Positions 36,823 to 44,087 of a stretch of DNA of 64,000 nucleotides are shown here, one piece after another. Under the pieces are notes generated by a model. That model searched no databases, had not been told where the DNA came from, and saw only the letters and a list, made by a program, of their open reading frames with translations. Position 1 is the stretch's first letter; the number at the start of each line of letters is the position of its first letter. The stretch lies in the NCBI RefSeq assembly GCF_000411455.1, contig NZ_KE150458.1, positions 124,001-188,000 of the forward strand, read 5' to 3'. Source of the DNA: Microbacterium sp. oral taxon 186 str. F0373. GTDB lineage: Bacteria; Actinomycetota; Actinomycetes; Actinomycetales; Microbacteriaceae. Position numbers and translations under genes: made by a program.

Positions 36823-37107
36823 TCAGAACTCGTACTCGGCTTCGTCGAGGAGCTGGTCAGCGGTGGTGGCTATCGCCCGCGCGATCGTTCGCGCGTTTTC
36901 TGCGGTGACTCCGATGCGAAGGTGGCCGGCGAACGTGATCGGTGTCAGCTCGTCGACGGTGCACCCCTCGACGGCGTCGAGGAGGTCGCCGCTGATGCGT
37001 AGGGCGTCGTACGGGCGATAGGCGACGACGTGGGTACCGATGGCGATGGCGACCCGGTCGTGAGCTTCGGTCTTCGCAACTTCGATGGTGGTCTCGTAAC
37101 CGTTCAT
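36823..37107 (-). CDS. Hypothetical protein, 94 aa
   Basis: Short alpha/beta protein (ETTIEVAKTE at the N-terminus; ENARTIARAIATTADQLLD near the C-terminus). ATG 37107 overlaps the stop of the 88-aa gene (ATGA). Last of three coupled minus-strand genes (37708-36823). It resembles the neighbouring 88-aa protein in layout, so the two may be paralogues. Confidence 0.6.
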   Translation of the reverse strand: MNGYETTIEVAKTEAHDRVAIAIGTHVVAYRPYDALRISGDLLDAVEGCTVDELTPITFAGHLRIGVTAENARTIARAIATTADQLLDEAEYEF

Positions 37108-37370
37108 GCGTTCGGTCCTGTCTCAGCAAGGATCATCTCGGCGAGGGTTATGGCTCCACGAGTGCTGATGGTGATCGTCCGCTCGCTGAGCTTCATGACC
37201 ACATCTGTGCGGCCGCTTCCTGCCGCTGCTTCGACGTCGTCGAGCAGTGCGCGCGCGAACGTGATGGCATCTGAGTAGGTCATCGCGTGGGTGTGCTTGT
37301 CGGTCACGGTGGTGAGTGAGACGGAGTGCTCGTTGATCTCGACGCGCAGCTGAGAGGGTGTCCCTGTCAC
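37104..37370 (-). CDS. Hypothetical protein, 88 aa
   Basis: Layout like the 94-aa neighbour: two beta segments (LRVEINEHSVSLTTV, and DVVMKLSERTITIST) each followed by a helix (ITFARALLDDVEAA). GTG 37370 overlaps the preceding stop (GTGA). A repeated fold of about 40 residues is possible. Function unknown. Confidence 0.6.
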   Translation of the reverse strand: MTGTPSQLRVEINEHSVSLTTVTDKHTHAMTYSDAITFARALLDDVEAAAGSGRTDVVMKLSERTITISTRGAITLAEMILAETGPNA

Positions 37371-37708
37371 TGGTGTGCTCCGATGATTTTGCGCAAGCGT
37401 GCCGCCGCGATGTTCGCCTGTTCGATGAGGATGGTGAGCGGTCGCACGTGCTGGACGAGGGCGCTGTCCTGCATCGGCAGGGGTGTGTTGCTGACGATCT
37501 GTTCGATGAGTGACTGTGCGTGCGCGGCGACGAAGATGCGGTTCTCGGTGAGAACGGTGATGGTGCGGTTCGCGTGCAGAATCTGGGGTGCCTGATCGGT
37601 GCTGATCGCGTCGGCGTGGGCAACTGCCTTGCGGAGACGGTCGATGCGGAGGTCGATGGTCTTCTCGTGGGGATCGAGCATGGTGATGTCGGGGGCGATG
37701 CTGTTCAT
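37367..37708 (-). CDS. Hypothetical protein, 113 aa
   Basis: Helical with a beta segment (RTITVLTENRIFVAAHA) similar to those in the next two genes, then a helical C-terminus (LTILIEQANIAAARLRK). First gene of the 37708-36823 trio. ATG 37708 is 9 nt after an M1 element that faces another M1 copy. Confidence 0.6.
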   Translation of the reverse strand: MNSIAPDITMLDPHEKTIDLRIDRLRKAVAHADAISTDQAPQILHANRTITVLTENRIFVAAHAQSLIEQIVSNTPLPMQDSALVQHVRPLTILIEQANIAAARLRKIIGAHQ

Positions 37709-37717
37709 GTTGGTCCG

Positions 37718-37728
37718 CACATGCACGG
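37718..37728 (-). promoter_or_regulatory. M1 element, left half of a divergent pair
   Basis: 9 nt before ATG 37708. With the copy at 37738-37748 it makes a 31-bp near-perfect inverted repeat. Confidence 0.55.
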
Positions 37729-37737
37729 CGCTCCATG

Positions 37738-37748
37738 CCGTGCATGTG
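37738..37748 (+). promoter_or_regulatory. M1 element, right half of a divergent pair
   Basis: 6 nt before ATG 37755 of the 36-aa membrane protein. Confidence 0.55.
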
Positions 37749-37754
37749 CAGGTG

Positions 37755-37865
37755 ATGGGTGAACGATTGATCGAACTCATCGTGAGTGTCCTGTTGATGC
37801 TCACGCTTGGCGCACTCTTCGCTGTTGCCGGCTTCATGTCCCTGTCGGCGGTGATGATGGCGTGA
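37755..37865 (+). CDS. 36-aa membrane protein
   Basis: Nearly all hydrophobic after a short charged start (LIELIVSVLLMLTLGALFAV). Single transmembrane helix. The start is fixed by the M1 element 6 nt upstream. Candidate small membrane regulator or toxin, but nothing else supports a role. Confidence 0.5.
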   Translation: MGERLIELIVSVLLMLTLGALFAVAGFMSLSAVMMA

Positions 37866-38106
37866 TCACCATCGCGCGGTCTGGGCCTCCGATGAACGAT
37901 GCCTGTGGTTGTCGATGCCGTTGAGTCGCAGTTCGAAGACACGACGAATTGAACCGGCGTATGTGGGCAAGCAAGTGTCCTATCTGTCAGCGGATGATGC
38001 GGGGTTGGAGATCGACACCGTGAACGCTCCAACGGTTCTGTCGGTGCAGTTGCAGGGTCGTGATGACGCTGCAACTGCGGTTGGGAATGCTGTGCATGTG
38101 GGAGCC
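37866..38106 (+). other. Short gap with a possible N-terminal extension
   Basis: Between the 36-aa gene and the 77-aa gene, one frame stays open from GTG 37909/ATG 37915 through the M1 element into the 77-aa gene. This would give about 141 residues (SYLSADDAGLEIDTVNAP). There is no Shine-Dalgarno sequence before it. A 20-aa ORF from about 37958 with CPIC also overlaps. None is convincing. Confidence 0.3.
38090..38100 (+). promoter_or_regulatory. M1 element (CTGTGCATGTG)
   Basis: One-base variant, 6 nt (GGAGCC) before ATG 38107. Confidence 0.55.
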
Positions 38107-38340
38107 ATGACCAATCCCACGCACGCAGGTGAAGAGCGCCGTCCGAACCCCGCGAGCGTTCAGCGGTGGCGTCGCGGAAGTGACGGAGTGATCGTCACGA
38201 CCCGCGCGCGGGGCGTGTCGGAGTCGTCGTTCACTTCGGTGCTGGTCACGCGTGAGGACACCGGTCGCTCTTACTGGGCGACGTGGCAGGGACTGATGAG
38301 GAAGTACGAGCCGCTCGACGCGGCAGGTGGGAGCGAGTAG
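38107..38340 (+). CDS. Hypothetical protein, 77 aa
   Basis: Small soluble protein (VTTRARGV then SYWATWQGLM). Not recognised. The start is set by the M1 element. Its TAG is followed directly by the ATG of the 80-aa gene. Confidence 0.55.
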   Translation: MTNPTHAGEERRPNPASVQRWRRGSDGVIVTTRARGVSESSFTSVLVTREDTGRSYWATWQGLMRKYEPLDAAGGSE

Positions 38341-38583
38341 ATGGCTGAACGGATGAGGGTCACTGGTGGCAAAGTCACCGTCGAGGCTGGTGCACCCGTG
38401 ACGAGTGTGGATTTCGCCGGCGGTGAATTGGTGCTGGAGATCGGGGTGACCCTGCGCAACTGCACGATCGACGCTCAGACGGTCGTGTCGACCGTGCCCG
38501 CCGGCGTCGTCGACGAAGAAGAACCGCCCGCTGACGCGTTCGCCGCGCCACCGGCGCCTCAGCCGACGGGCACGGAGCTGTGA
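38341..38583 (+). CDS. Hypothetical protein, 80 aa
   Basis: Beta-rich first half (MRVTGGKVTVEAGAP), then an acidic Pro/Ala tail. Starts 1 nt after the 77-aa stop, and its own stop overlaps a 39-aa gene. No family recognised. Confidence 0.5.
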   Translation: MAERMRVTGGKVTVEAGAPVTSVDFAGGELVLEIGVTLRNCTIDAQTVVSTVPAGVVDEEEPPADAFAAPPAPQPTGTEL

Positions 38584-38699
38584 GTTCGTCTGAGGAGCGC
38601 GAGCAGGGGGAATTCGTTGTCACGTTCGGGATCGTTGGGGTGACACGGTTCACGGCGCTGACATGCCGTTCTCATGGTGGTCATGATGCCCTTCGATGA
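38580..38699 (+). CDS. Hypothetical protein, 39 aa
   Basis: GTG 38580 overlaps the preceding stop (GTGA). Sequence includes EFVVTFGIVGV and a Cys/His tail (CRSHGGHD). It overlaps the start of the tagged pseudogene by 17 nt, so it is only moderately supported. Confidence 0.4.
   Translation: MSSSEEREQGEFVVTFGIVGVTRFTALTCRSHGGHDALR
38666..38676 (+). promoter_or_regulatory. M3 element (CCGTTCTCATG)
   Basis: CCGTTCTCATG, GTGGTC, then ATG 38683 of a tagged gene. Confidence 0.45.
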
Positions 38700-39082
38700 G
38701 TCTCTTCACCCTCGAGGTCAGGCTGCAAATCGGGGCTGGTTTGCTGCGCTTCAGCACGATCCTCCGGCGAACCATCTCACTCCCGTCCTGCCCGAAGCAG
38801 AGCGCTTGGCTGGGTTGGAGGCGGATGCGATCTACTACGACGACGTGACGTCTATCGCGGAAGCGATTGTTGGGCACGCGATCGTCGGTGCAGAACGTGT
38901 GCAGGGGGGGGCAGCGGGGAGGTCTCGATTCTCACGCTGGACGATGCCACTGAGCTGCATGTGTTCGCGAACGAGGGCTGCCCCGAGTGTCCGGCGGGGG
39001 AGTTCGGAATCGACGCGATCGCCGCCTTCCCGAACGTCATCGGAGCTGAACCCGGTTCTGTGGACACGGGTTGTGTGTTGAA

Positions 39083-39943
39083 TTATGCCGCGATGGCGGC
39101 GTGATGGGTGTTCTCGAACTCGAGTGGTGAGACGTCGCCGATGCCGGAGTGGCGGCGTTTCGGGTTGTACCAGGCCTCGATCCATTCGAAGATCGCCTGC
39201 CCCAGTTCGTCTCGGCTCTGCCAAGCCTGCTGGTCGAAGAGTTCGCGTTGCATCGTCGACCAGAACGACTCCATAAGGCCGTTGTCAACGCTGGACGCGA
39301 CCCGGCCCATCGATCCGAGCAGCCCTGCTTGACGGAGCCGGTGCCCGAACACCCACGAGGTGTATTGGGATCCGCGGTCCGAATGCACCACCGTGCCAGG
39401 CTCGGGTTTGCGTCGCCACCTCGCCATATCAAGCGCGTCGACGACGAGCTCCGCCCGGATGTGATCGGCGATCGCCCACCCGACCACGCGGCGGGAGAAC
39501 ACGTCCACGACGGCCGCGCAATAGACCTTCCCGGTCCTCGTCGGATGTTCCGTGATGTCCGTGACCCAGAGCTTGTCCGGGCGGTCCGCGACGAACTGGC
39601 GTTTCACGAGATCCTCGTGCGGGGCCGGCAGCGGGCGATTCTTCCCGCGTTTGCGGCGGTGGCTGATCCCCGCGATCCCGGCCCGGCGCATCAGCCGGGC
39701 CACCCGCTTCTTTCCGCATCGGATCTGCAACCCGAGCCGCAGCTCCGCGTGCACGCGCCTCGCGCCGTAGCTGGTTCGAGATTCTCGGTGAATGCGGATG
39801 ATCGTGACCGTCAGCTCCTCGTCGACGCGTGCTCGCTCCGAGGGAAGGCGACTCTTCCACGCATAGAACCCCGACCGCGAGACCCGCAGGACCCGGCAGG
39901 CAAGGGCCGCGTCGATCCCGGTGGCCACGAGGTGCTCGATCAC
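39083..39943 (-). CDS. IS3-family transposase OrfB (DDE)
   Basis: 286 residues with the DDE triad in KLWVTDITEH, VVHSDRGSQY and DNGLMESFWS. It has a HTH_21-type N-terminal region (RVSRSGFYAWKSR). The GTG 39943 start overlaps the orfA stop. CCCAAAAGGG just before the overlap is a plausible -1 slippage site for an OrfAB fusion. Confidence 0.9.
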   Translation of the reverse strand: MIEHLVATGIDAALACRVLRVSRSGFYAWKSRLPSERARVDEELTVTIIRIHRESRTSYGARRVHAELRLGLQIRCGKKRVARLMRRAGIAGISHRRKRGKNRPLPAPHEDLVKRQFVADRPDKLWVTDITEHPTRTGKVYCAAVVDVFSRRVVGWAIADHIRAELVVDALDMARWRRKPEPGTVVHSDRGSQYTSWVFGHRLRQAGLLGSMGRVASSVDNGLMESFWSTMQRELFDQQAWQSRDELGQAIFEWIEAWYNPKRRHSGIGDVSPLEFENTHHAAIAA

Positions 39944-40239
39944 CGGGAAGACCCTTTTGGGCCGACCACCTCCCGAGCGAAGTACGCCGACGCCTGCCGG
40001 AGGATCTCGATCTCCGCAGCCTGAACCCGGTTCTCGCGTCGCAGCCGCACCAGCTCGGCCCGTTCGTCCGAGGTCACGCCTTCCTGGACGCCCTCGTCGA
40101 CATCGGCGATCTTCATCCATCGGCGCAGACACGACTCGCTGATTCCCAGATCGGCCGCGAGCTGCGCAATCGGCTTTTCCTTGGACCGCGCGAGCGCGAC
40201 TGCCCTCCGACGAAACTCCACCGGGTGAGCTACAGGCAT
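39940..40239 (-). CDS. IS3-family transposase OrfA (HTH)
   Basis: 99 residues. HTH segment (IAQLAADLGISESCLRRW) and a helical zipper (RRENRVQAAEIEILR). Overlaps orfB in the -1 frame. Confidence 0.85.
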   Translation of the reverse strand: MPVAHPVEFRRRAVALARSKEKPIAQLAADLGISESCLRRWMKIADVDEGVQEGVTSDERAELVRLRRENRVQAAEIEILRQASAYFAREVVGPKGSSR

Positions 40240-40494
40240 GATGACTCCTTCACGAACGACTCTCGCCGCTCAGATCAGGTGTCCACAAGACCGGGTTCAG
40301 CTCCATCACCCGCGTAGAGGTGGTGGACGATCGCGCGGACCGCTTCGGCGACGACGCCATGGCGCGCCTGGAGCTCAATGTCTACGCGCAGGGCGCCTCA
40401 GCCACCGTGGTGGAAGCTTCCGGCAGTGAAGGCAATGGCTACTACGGTCGCGGGTTCACGATCGTGGTCGTACATCCAGGCCATTCTCGTCATC

Positions 40495-40677
40495 GTGGAG
40501 GGTGACATCTCGCCCGGTGCGGGCGTTGGCCCCGACCCGGTTGACCGCTATAGGGGTGTTCGGGCGCTGTTCAACGCGGACCTGCACGCCATCGATCCGA
40601 CATACGCGCCACGCGAGGACTGGATCATCCTCGACCCGTTGACGATCGAGCATCTGAGGCCGGTCGGACAACGCTGA
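40495..40677 (+). CDS. Hypothetical protein, 60 aa
   Basis: GTG 40495 overlaps the end of the preceding pseudogene fragment; there is no clear Shine-Dalgarno sequence. Sequence (VEGDISPG, then DPTYAPREDWIILDPL) has an acidic, compact look and good codon bias. It may instead be the C-terminus of a longer gene truncated by the IS. Confidence 0.45.
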   Translation: MEGDISPGAGVGPDPVDRYRGVRALFNADLHAIDPTYAPREDWIILDPLTIEHLRPVGQR

Positions 40678-40682
40678 CCCGA

Positions 40683-40693
40683 CCGTGCATGTG
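40683..40693 (+). promoter_or_regulatory. M1 element (CCGTGCATGTG)
   Basis: 6 nt (GAGGGC) before ATG 40700. Confidence 0.6.
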
Positions 40694-40699
40694 GAGGGC

Positions 40700-41020
40700 A
40701 TGGATGACAGCCCGAAGATCGACCGCTACACGCGAGTGAACGCCTCCGCCTTGATCGTCTTCGATGAGCGGGGCGGGAACGAGTTCAACGGGGTCGACGG
40801 CCGCACCCTCCACGCACTGGCCAACCGTGGCCTCGTGTGGTTCGAGCGTGTCGCCCCGTGGGCGAAGACGAAGCGCTACCGCGGCGGGCTGACACCGAAA
40901 GGGCGGCGGGTGCTCGAACTGCTTGAACCGCACAATCCGGTCCAAGGCGAGGCTGGCCCCGTTGAGTCGATCGGGATCGAGTCAAGTTCCGCAGGCCACA
41001 GGGAACAGGACCAGCAATGA
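40700..41020 (+). CDS. Small winged-helix-like protein
   Basis: 106 residues. Residues 27-78 (LHALANRGLVWFERV, then YRGGLTPKGRRVLELL) resemble a winged-helix domain with a recognition helix and wing. The acidic C-terminal tail is probably disordered. First of a coupled run (40700-42442). A DNA-binding role is inferred from the fold outline. Confidence 0.55.
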   Translation: MDDSPKIDRYTRVNASALIVFDERGGNEFNGVDGRTLHALANRGLVWFERVAPWAKTKRYRGGLTPKGRRVLELLEPHNPVQGEAGPVESIGIESSSAGHREQDQQ

Positions 41021-41613
41021 CGATCGAGCTTGCATCCCCGCCTCAGCCGGTGCCGGCGCGGGAGACGGAGCGTTCGATGCTGGATCGGCTGCGCGTCCGG
41101 TACGGGCGCACGTATAAGAACGGACCCTACGTGGGTCGGCAGTTCGCGATCGCGGAGCACGTCGCGACAAAGCCCGGTGCTTGGGGTGGCGATCGCATCG
41201 CAGACGCGATCGTGCTTGACACGTGGGGAGTCCCGCACGCCGAGTTGACCGAGCCCGAGCGCCTCGACACCCGTTGGGGCGAGCGGCAGTCCGTCCACGG
41301 CTTCGAGGTGAAGGTGTCGCGCTCAGACTGGCTCACGGAGCTGCGCGACCCGGAGAAGGCCGAAGCCTGGGCGCGGTACTGCCACTACTTCTGGCTTGTC
41401 GCCGCCGACCGGAGCATCGTCCGTGATGATCTGCCGGACGGATGGGGACTTCTCGTGCCGCATGGCACGTCGTTGCGCGCCGCCGTGAAGCCAACGCGGC
41501 GAACCGCTCTCGCGATGCCCCTGCCGATCGTCGTCTCGATCGCTCGCGCCGTGCAGAAGACCGAGGTCGACATGGCTCACCGATCGGCCGGACGGGGGGC
41601 CGACGATGGCTAA
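41017..41613 (+). CDS. MmcB-like PD-(D/E)XK nuclease-like protein
   Basis: 198 residues. Contains ADAIVLDTWG, then GFEVKVSRSDWLTEL and CHYFWLVAAD. The E-V-K (E-x-K) dyad with an upstream D suits the PD-(D/E)XK fold of MmcB-type DNA repair proteins and related phage proteins. ATG 41017 overlaps the preceding stop (ATGA). Likely soluble DNA-acting protein. Confidence 0.65.
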   Translation: MTIELASPPQPVPARETERSMLDRLRVRYGRTYKNGPYVGRQFAIAEHVATKPGAWGGDRIADAIVLDTWGVPHAELTEPERLDTRWGERQSVHGFEVKVSRSDWLTELRDPEKAEAWARYCHYFWLVAADRSIVRDDLPDGWGLLVPHGTSLRAAVKPTRRTALAMPLPIVVSIARAVQKTEVDMAHRSAGRGADDG

Positions 41614-41875
41614 GCCCAGCGATCGCCTCATTGCTCGCCTCATCGCGGAAGGTCACATCGAGCCGGGTGAATACCGCGTCGAGCGCACTTACGCCGGATT
41701 CTGGCAGCGCCGCGAGGGCGCTTTCTCATGGGATCTCGTGACCGCCGATGGACAGCATGCCAATGTCGGTTCGCAGTATTCCGTCAAGGAGTGCGCCAGC
41801 GCCGAGGCGTGGGAGTGGTTCGGTGAGGGCATCATCCCAGGACGTACAGCGGCGCAACCGGGAGGTTCGGAGTGA
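41606..41875 (+). CDS. Hypothetical protein, 89 aa
   Basis: Overlaps the MmcB-like gene by 8 nt. N-terminal helix (DRLIARLIAEGHIEPGEYRV), then a beta-rich part (WQRREGAFSWDLVTADG). No recognised family; cotranslated with the nuclease-like gene. Confidence 0.55.
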   Translation: MAKPSDRLIARLIAEGHIEPGEYRVERTYAGFWQRREGAFSWDLVTADGQHANVGSQYSVKECASAEAWEWFGEGIIPGRTAAQPGGSE

Positions 41876-42078
41876 ACGACCTGCCGCACATCCACGACTT
41901 CGTCTGCTTCTCGGCTAGCGTTGCCCGCTGGATCGCGAGGACCAGGAATCGGCCGAACCGATGGTCCGCACGCCGACGTGCGACTGCCCATGCCACACGA
42001 CACCCGGAATCATGCACGTCGCGGCGTGCTGCTCGACAAGGCTCACGGCCCACACCCCGCCGCAGGATCGAACGATGA
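41872..42078 (+). CDS. Hypothetical protein, 68 aa
   Basis: GTG 41872 overlaps the preceding stop. The first 35 residues (DLPHIHDFVCFSAS) look normal, but the rest overlaps the 50-aa Cys-rich gene in another frame and is Arg-rich. It could be shorter in reality or end by frameshift. Confidence 0.35.
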   Translation: MNDLPHIHDFVCFSASVARWIARTRNRPNRWSARRRATAHATRHPESCTSRRAARQGSRPTPRRRIER

Positions 42079-42113
42079 GCGAGACGCTGGGGGATGGTGT
42101 GAGCGAACGATGA
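41961..42113 (+). CDS. 50-aa Cys-rich protein (CDCPCH)
   Basis: Tiny gene with CDCPCHTTPGIMHVAACC near the N-terminus, a zinc-binding pattern common in small actinobacterial phage and plasmid proteins. Its stop overlaps the next ATG (ATGA). Very likely real despite its size. Confidence 0.6.
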   Translation: MVRTPTCDCPCHTTPGIMHVAACCSTRLTAHTPPQDRTMSETLGDGVSER

Positions 42114-42442
42114 CCACGATCCAGCCGCTCCCATGCCCGGCCACGTGGGACGAGTTCGAGGCAACCAAGTCGCAGCTCATCGACACGCTCGGGCGTCCGC
42201 TCGTAAGCGAGTGGTGTGCGGCGTGTCGGTGCTCACACTTCACGGTCGAGCCGCATCTGTCGCAGGTGCCCTGTCCTGACTGCGGATCCACCTCAACTCG
42301 GTGCGTGCGGGGGTCTGGCTTCGAAGCGGCAGAGTGGCATAAAGCCCGCCGTGACGTATTCGATCGCCTGCGCGACCAGCTGGAGGCGTCCGGTGTCCCG
42401 CAGGTAGCGAGATGGGGTGATCCTGTCGTCAATGACGACTGA
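42110..42442 (+). CDS. Zinc-ribbon protein, 110 aa
   Basis: Residues about 37-66 carry four or more Cys: WCAACRCSHF and PCPDCG. Classic zinc ribbon. The remainder is helical (WHKARRDVFDRLRDQL). ATG overlaps the stop of the 50-aa gene. May bind nucleic acid. Confidence 0.6.
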   Translation: MTTIQPLPCPATWDEFEATKSQLIDTLGRPLVSEWCAACRCSHFTVEPHLSQVPCPDCGSTSTRCVRGSGFEAAEWHKARRDVFDRLRDQLEASGVPQVARWGDPVVNDD

Positions 42443-42590
42443 ACGAGAGATGCTCTATCTGCTGACCGCGCTAGACCGCCGTGCCGCGAGGGACGCTCGC
42501 GGACAGGTGGGGGCGGGCGGAGCGCGTGCAGTACCCGGGTATCCCTTACGCCGACACCGTGCATGTGTTCCTCATGAGGACTACCGATGA
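42432..42590 (+). CDS. Hypothetical protein, 52 aa
   Basis: ATG 42432 overlaps the end of the zinc-ribbon gene by 11 nt. Helical N-terminus (REMLYLLTALDRRAARDA), then an Arg/Gly tail that overlaps the next gene by 17 nt. Weakly supported. Confidence 0.35.
   Translation: MTTEREMLYLLTALDRRAARDARGQVGAGGARAVPGYPLRRHRACVPHEDYR
42557..42567 (+). promoter_or_regulatory. M1 element (CCGTGCATGTG)
   Basis: 6 nt (TTCCTC) before ATG 42574. Confidence 0.6.
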
Positions 42591-42885
42591 ACCAAGGTGG
42601 GTTGCGTGTTCGGCCAAGGAGTTCGGGCCGTCGGGGGTCAAGCGTCACCTCGCGCGACGAGGCGCGCTGGACACACTGTGTGGGTTCTCGGCGACCTTCC
42701 CGGAAATCTGGCGTGCGAACACGGTGAAACCGAAGTGCCCGGCCTGTGAGCGAATCGAGAAGTCGCTGCCCACGTTCGCTTCGCGCACGCCCGGTCACGT
42801 CGACGGCATCCGCCTGCCGCACACAGCGGAGCGTGCCATCGTGGACGCGGTTGCCACGATGGCCGCCGGTAAGGTGCTGTCGTGA
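42574..42885 (+). CDS. Cys-containing hypothetical protein, 103 aa
   Basis: Has LDTLCGFSA and KPKCPACERI, with an Arg/His-rich segment before them, suggesting a zinc-binding site. Leaderless start 6 nt after M1. Stop overlaps the GTG of the 217-aa gene. Confidence 0.6.
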   Translation: MRTTDEPRWVACSAKEFGPSGVKRHLARRGALDTLCGFSATFPEIWRANTVKPKCPACERIEKSLPTFASRTPGHVDGIRLPHTAERAIVDAVATMAAGKVLS

Positions 42886-43535
42886 CTGCCGGACAAGCGA
42901 TCGTGACGTGGGACGTGCAGGATGAATCCGAACGGCTTGTGGGTGTCCCCGATGTAGCTCTCGCGTCGACGCTGAGTTCCGCGCTCGACCAGGTGTACGC
43001 GCTCCGCAGTGTGTTCGCGCACGCCGCGCTTGAGCTGAAGCGTGCCCTTTCGTACGCGGGGTTCGCCCGCTCCCGCCGCCAATCTGGGGAGTTGCAGGTG
43101 TCGCTCCTGGTTCGCGCCGCATCCGGCGATGTGGACCGTGTCATCACCGCTTGTGAGAAGCGTCGAGTCGAGCAGGCGCCGAAGATCGAAGGCATCTCTC
43201 TGCCTTCCCGTTTCGTGGTCCCCGTGCTCACGCCCACCGGAGAGGCGAACAACCCTGTCCTTCGTCTCGCAGTCTGCTACGCGTACCGTGAGGTGTTTCA
43301 GCTTCGCCAGCTCGCCACGTACGAGGCCGGGGTCGTGCGCAACCATGACACTCCGTCGGGTCCGAAGGCGGTTCGCGCGATCCTCCAGAACATCGACATG
43401 GATCTGCTGTGGGCGGCCCGTGATCCTTCAGCGACGCCGCGGAGCGCCTATGATCGCGCAGACTCGCTCCGCCGTGTCGGAGTGCCGGAGTACCTGACTC
43501 GTTCGAGCTACGAGAAGGAGCTTGGACTCAACTGA
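42882..43535 (+). CDS. Hypothetical protein, 217 aa
   Basis: Helical N-terminal half with a heptad-like stretch (LSSALDQVYALRSVFAHAAL) and a mixed second half. No membrane segment or known family. GTG 42882 overlaps the preceding stop. It ends the coupled run and is followed by a good terminator. Confidence 0.6.
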   Translation: MTAGQAIVTWDVQDESERLVGVPDVALASTLSSALDQVYALRSVFAHAALELKRALSYAGFARSRRQSGELQVSLLVRAASGDVDRVITACEKRRVEQAPKIEGISLPSRFVVPVLTPTGEANNPVLRLAVCYAYREVFQLRQLATYEAGVVRNHDTPSGPKAVRAILQNIDMDLLWAARDPSATPRSAYDRADSLRRVGVPEYLTRSSYEKELGLN

Positions 43536-43540
43536 TCTGA

Positions 43541-43568
43541 AGCATCGCGCTTGATGCTGGACGTTTTT
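43541..43568 (+). terminator. Rho-independent terminator between converging genes
   Basis: AGCATC (43541-43546) and GATGCT (43553-43558) with a 6-nt loop, then a T-run (43564-43568). It can serve the 217-aa gene on plus. Confidence 0.6.
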
Positions 43569-43589
43569 CGTTGCGGGTGTGGTGGCAGG

Positions 43590-44042
43590 TCAGTACAGCT
43601 GAAGACCGGGGTGATGGAAGCTGTCTGCCTGGCCGAGCGGACTGGACCAGTGCACATCGAACCGCGTGTCGCGCCTGTCGAGGACGGCCGCTGCGATTGT
43701 GCCGCTCAGCTGCGAATGGAGGCCTGCGCGTGCCGAGGCGCCGGCCTCGATGTTCCCAAGACGGAACGCCTGTGGCCCTCGCGGAAAGTCGATCACCAGT
43801 GTGACGTCTTGCGCGGCGGTGAGACCCGTGTTGGTCAACTCGAACGTCGGCGGATCCGCGGCCGACACATCATCTGCCCACTTCCCGTGCCAGCTGACCG
43901 CGCGAAACTCACGCTCTCGAGCATCGATGCGATCCTGCAACCGGAAGGCATCGCCCGCTCGCTGGTCCGCTCGCCACGCAGCCGCAAGCGAGCCGACCGC
44001 GACGAGCAACGCGACGAGTGCGATCCAGTCTGAGAGTGTCAT
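43590..44042 (-). CDS. Membrane-anchored hypothetical protein, 150 aa
   Basis: N-terminal transmembrane helix (residues 5-23, DWIALVALLVAVGSLAA), then a short helical coil (DRIDAREREFRAV) and a beta-rich domain. Single-pass protein with a soluble C-terminal domain. Minus strand, like the next gene at 44088. Function unknown. Confidence 0.6.
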   Translation of the reverse strand: MTLSDWIALVALLVAVGSLAAAWRADQRAGDAFRLQDRIDAREREFRAVSWHGKWADDVSAADPPTFELTNTGLTAAQDVTLVIDFPRGPQAFRLGNIEAGASARAGLHSQLSGTIAAAVLDRRDTRFDVHWSSPLGQADSFHHPGLQLY

Positions 44043-44087
44043 GGTCGCGAGCGTACCCTCGGACCGAAAGTGGCGACGATCATGAGG

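Larger units (their letters stand above)
39048..40298 (-). mobile_element. IS3-family insertion sequence, 1251 bp
   Basis: Inverted ends GAACCCGGTTCTGTGGACAC (left) and GAACCCGGTCTTGTGGACAC (right). The 4-bp AGCT is present on both sides (39044-39047, 40299-40302). Overlapping orfA and orfB lie on the minus strand. It differs from the copy at 31032, so two distinct IS3 relatives are present. Confidence 0.85.
38683..40505 (+). pseudogene. Tagged protein gene, frameshifted and split by an IS
   Basis: The N-terminus has the tag (FDESLHPR, then a degenerate GWF). The frame is intact to an 8-G run at 38904-38911. The downstream coding frame (EVSILTLDDATELHVF, CPECPAGEFG) needs one more G. An IS3-type element then interrupts it at 39048. 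A distal piece at 40303-40505 (RVEVVDDRADRFG) is open in another frame and may be its 3' end or a different gene. The G-run could be a sequencing error, phase variation or decay. Confidence 0.6.
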
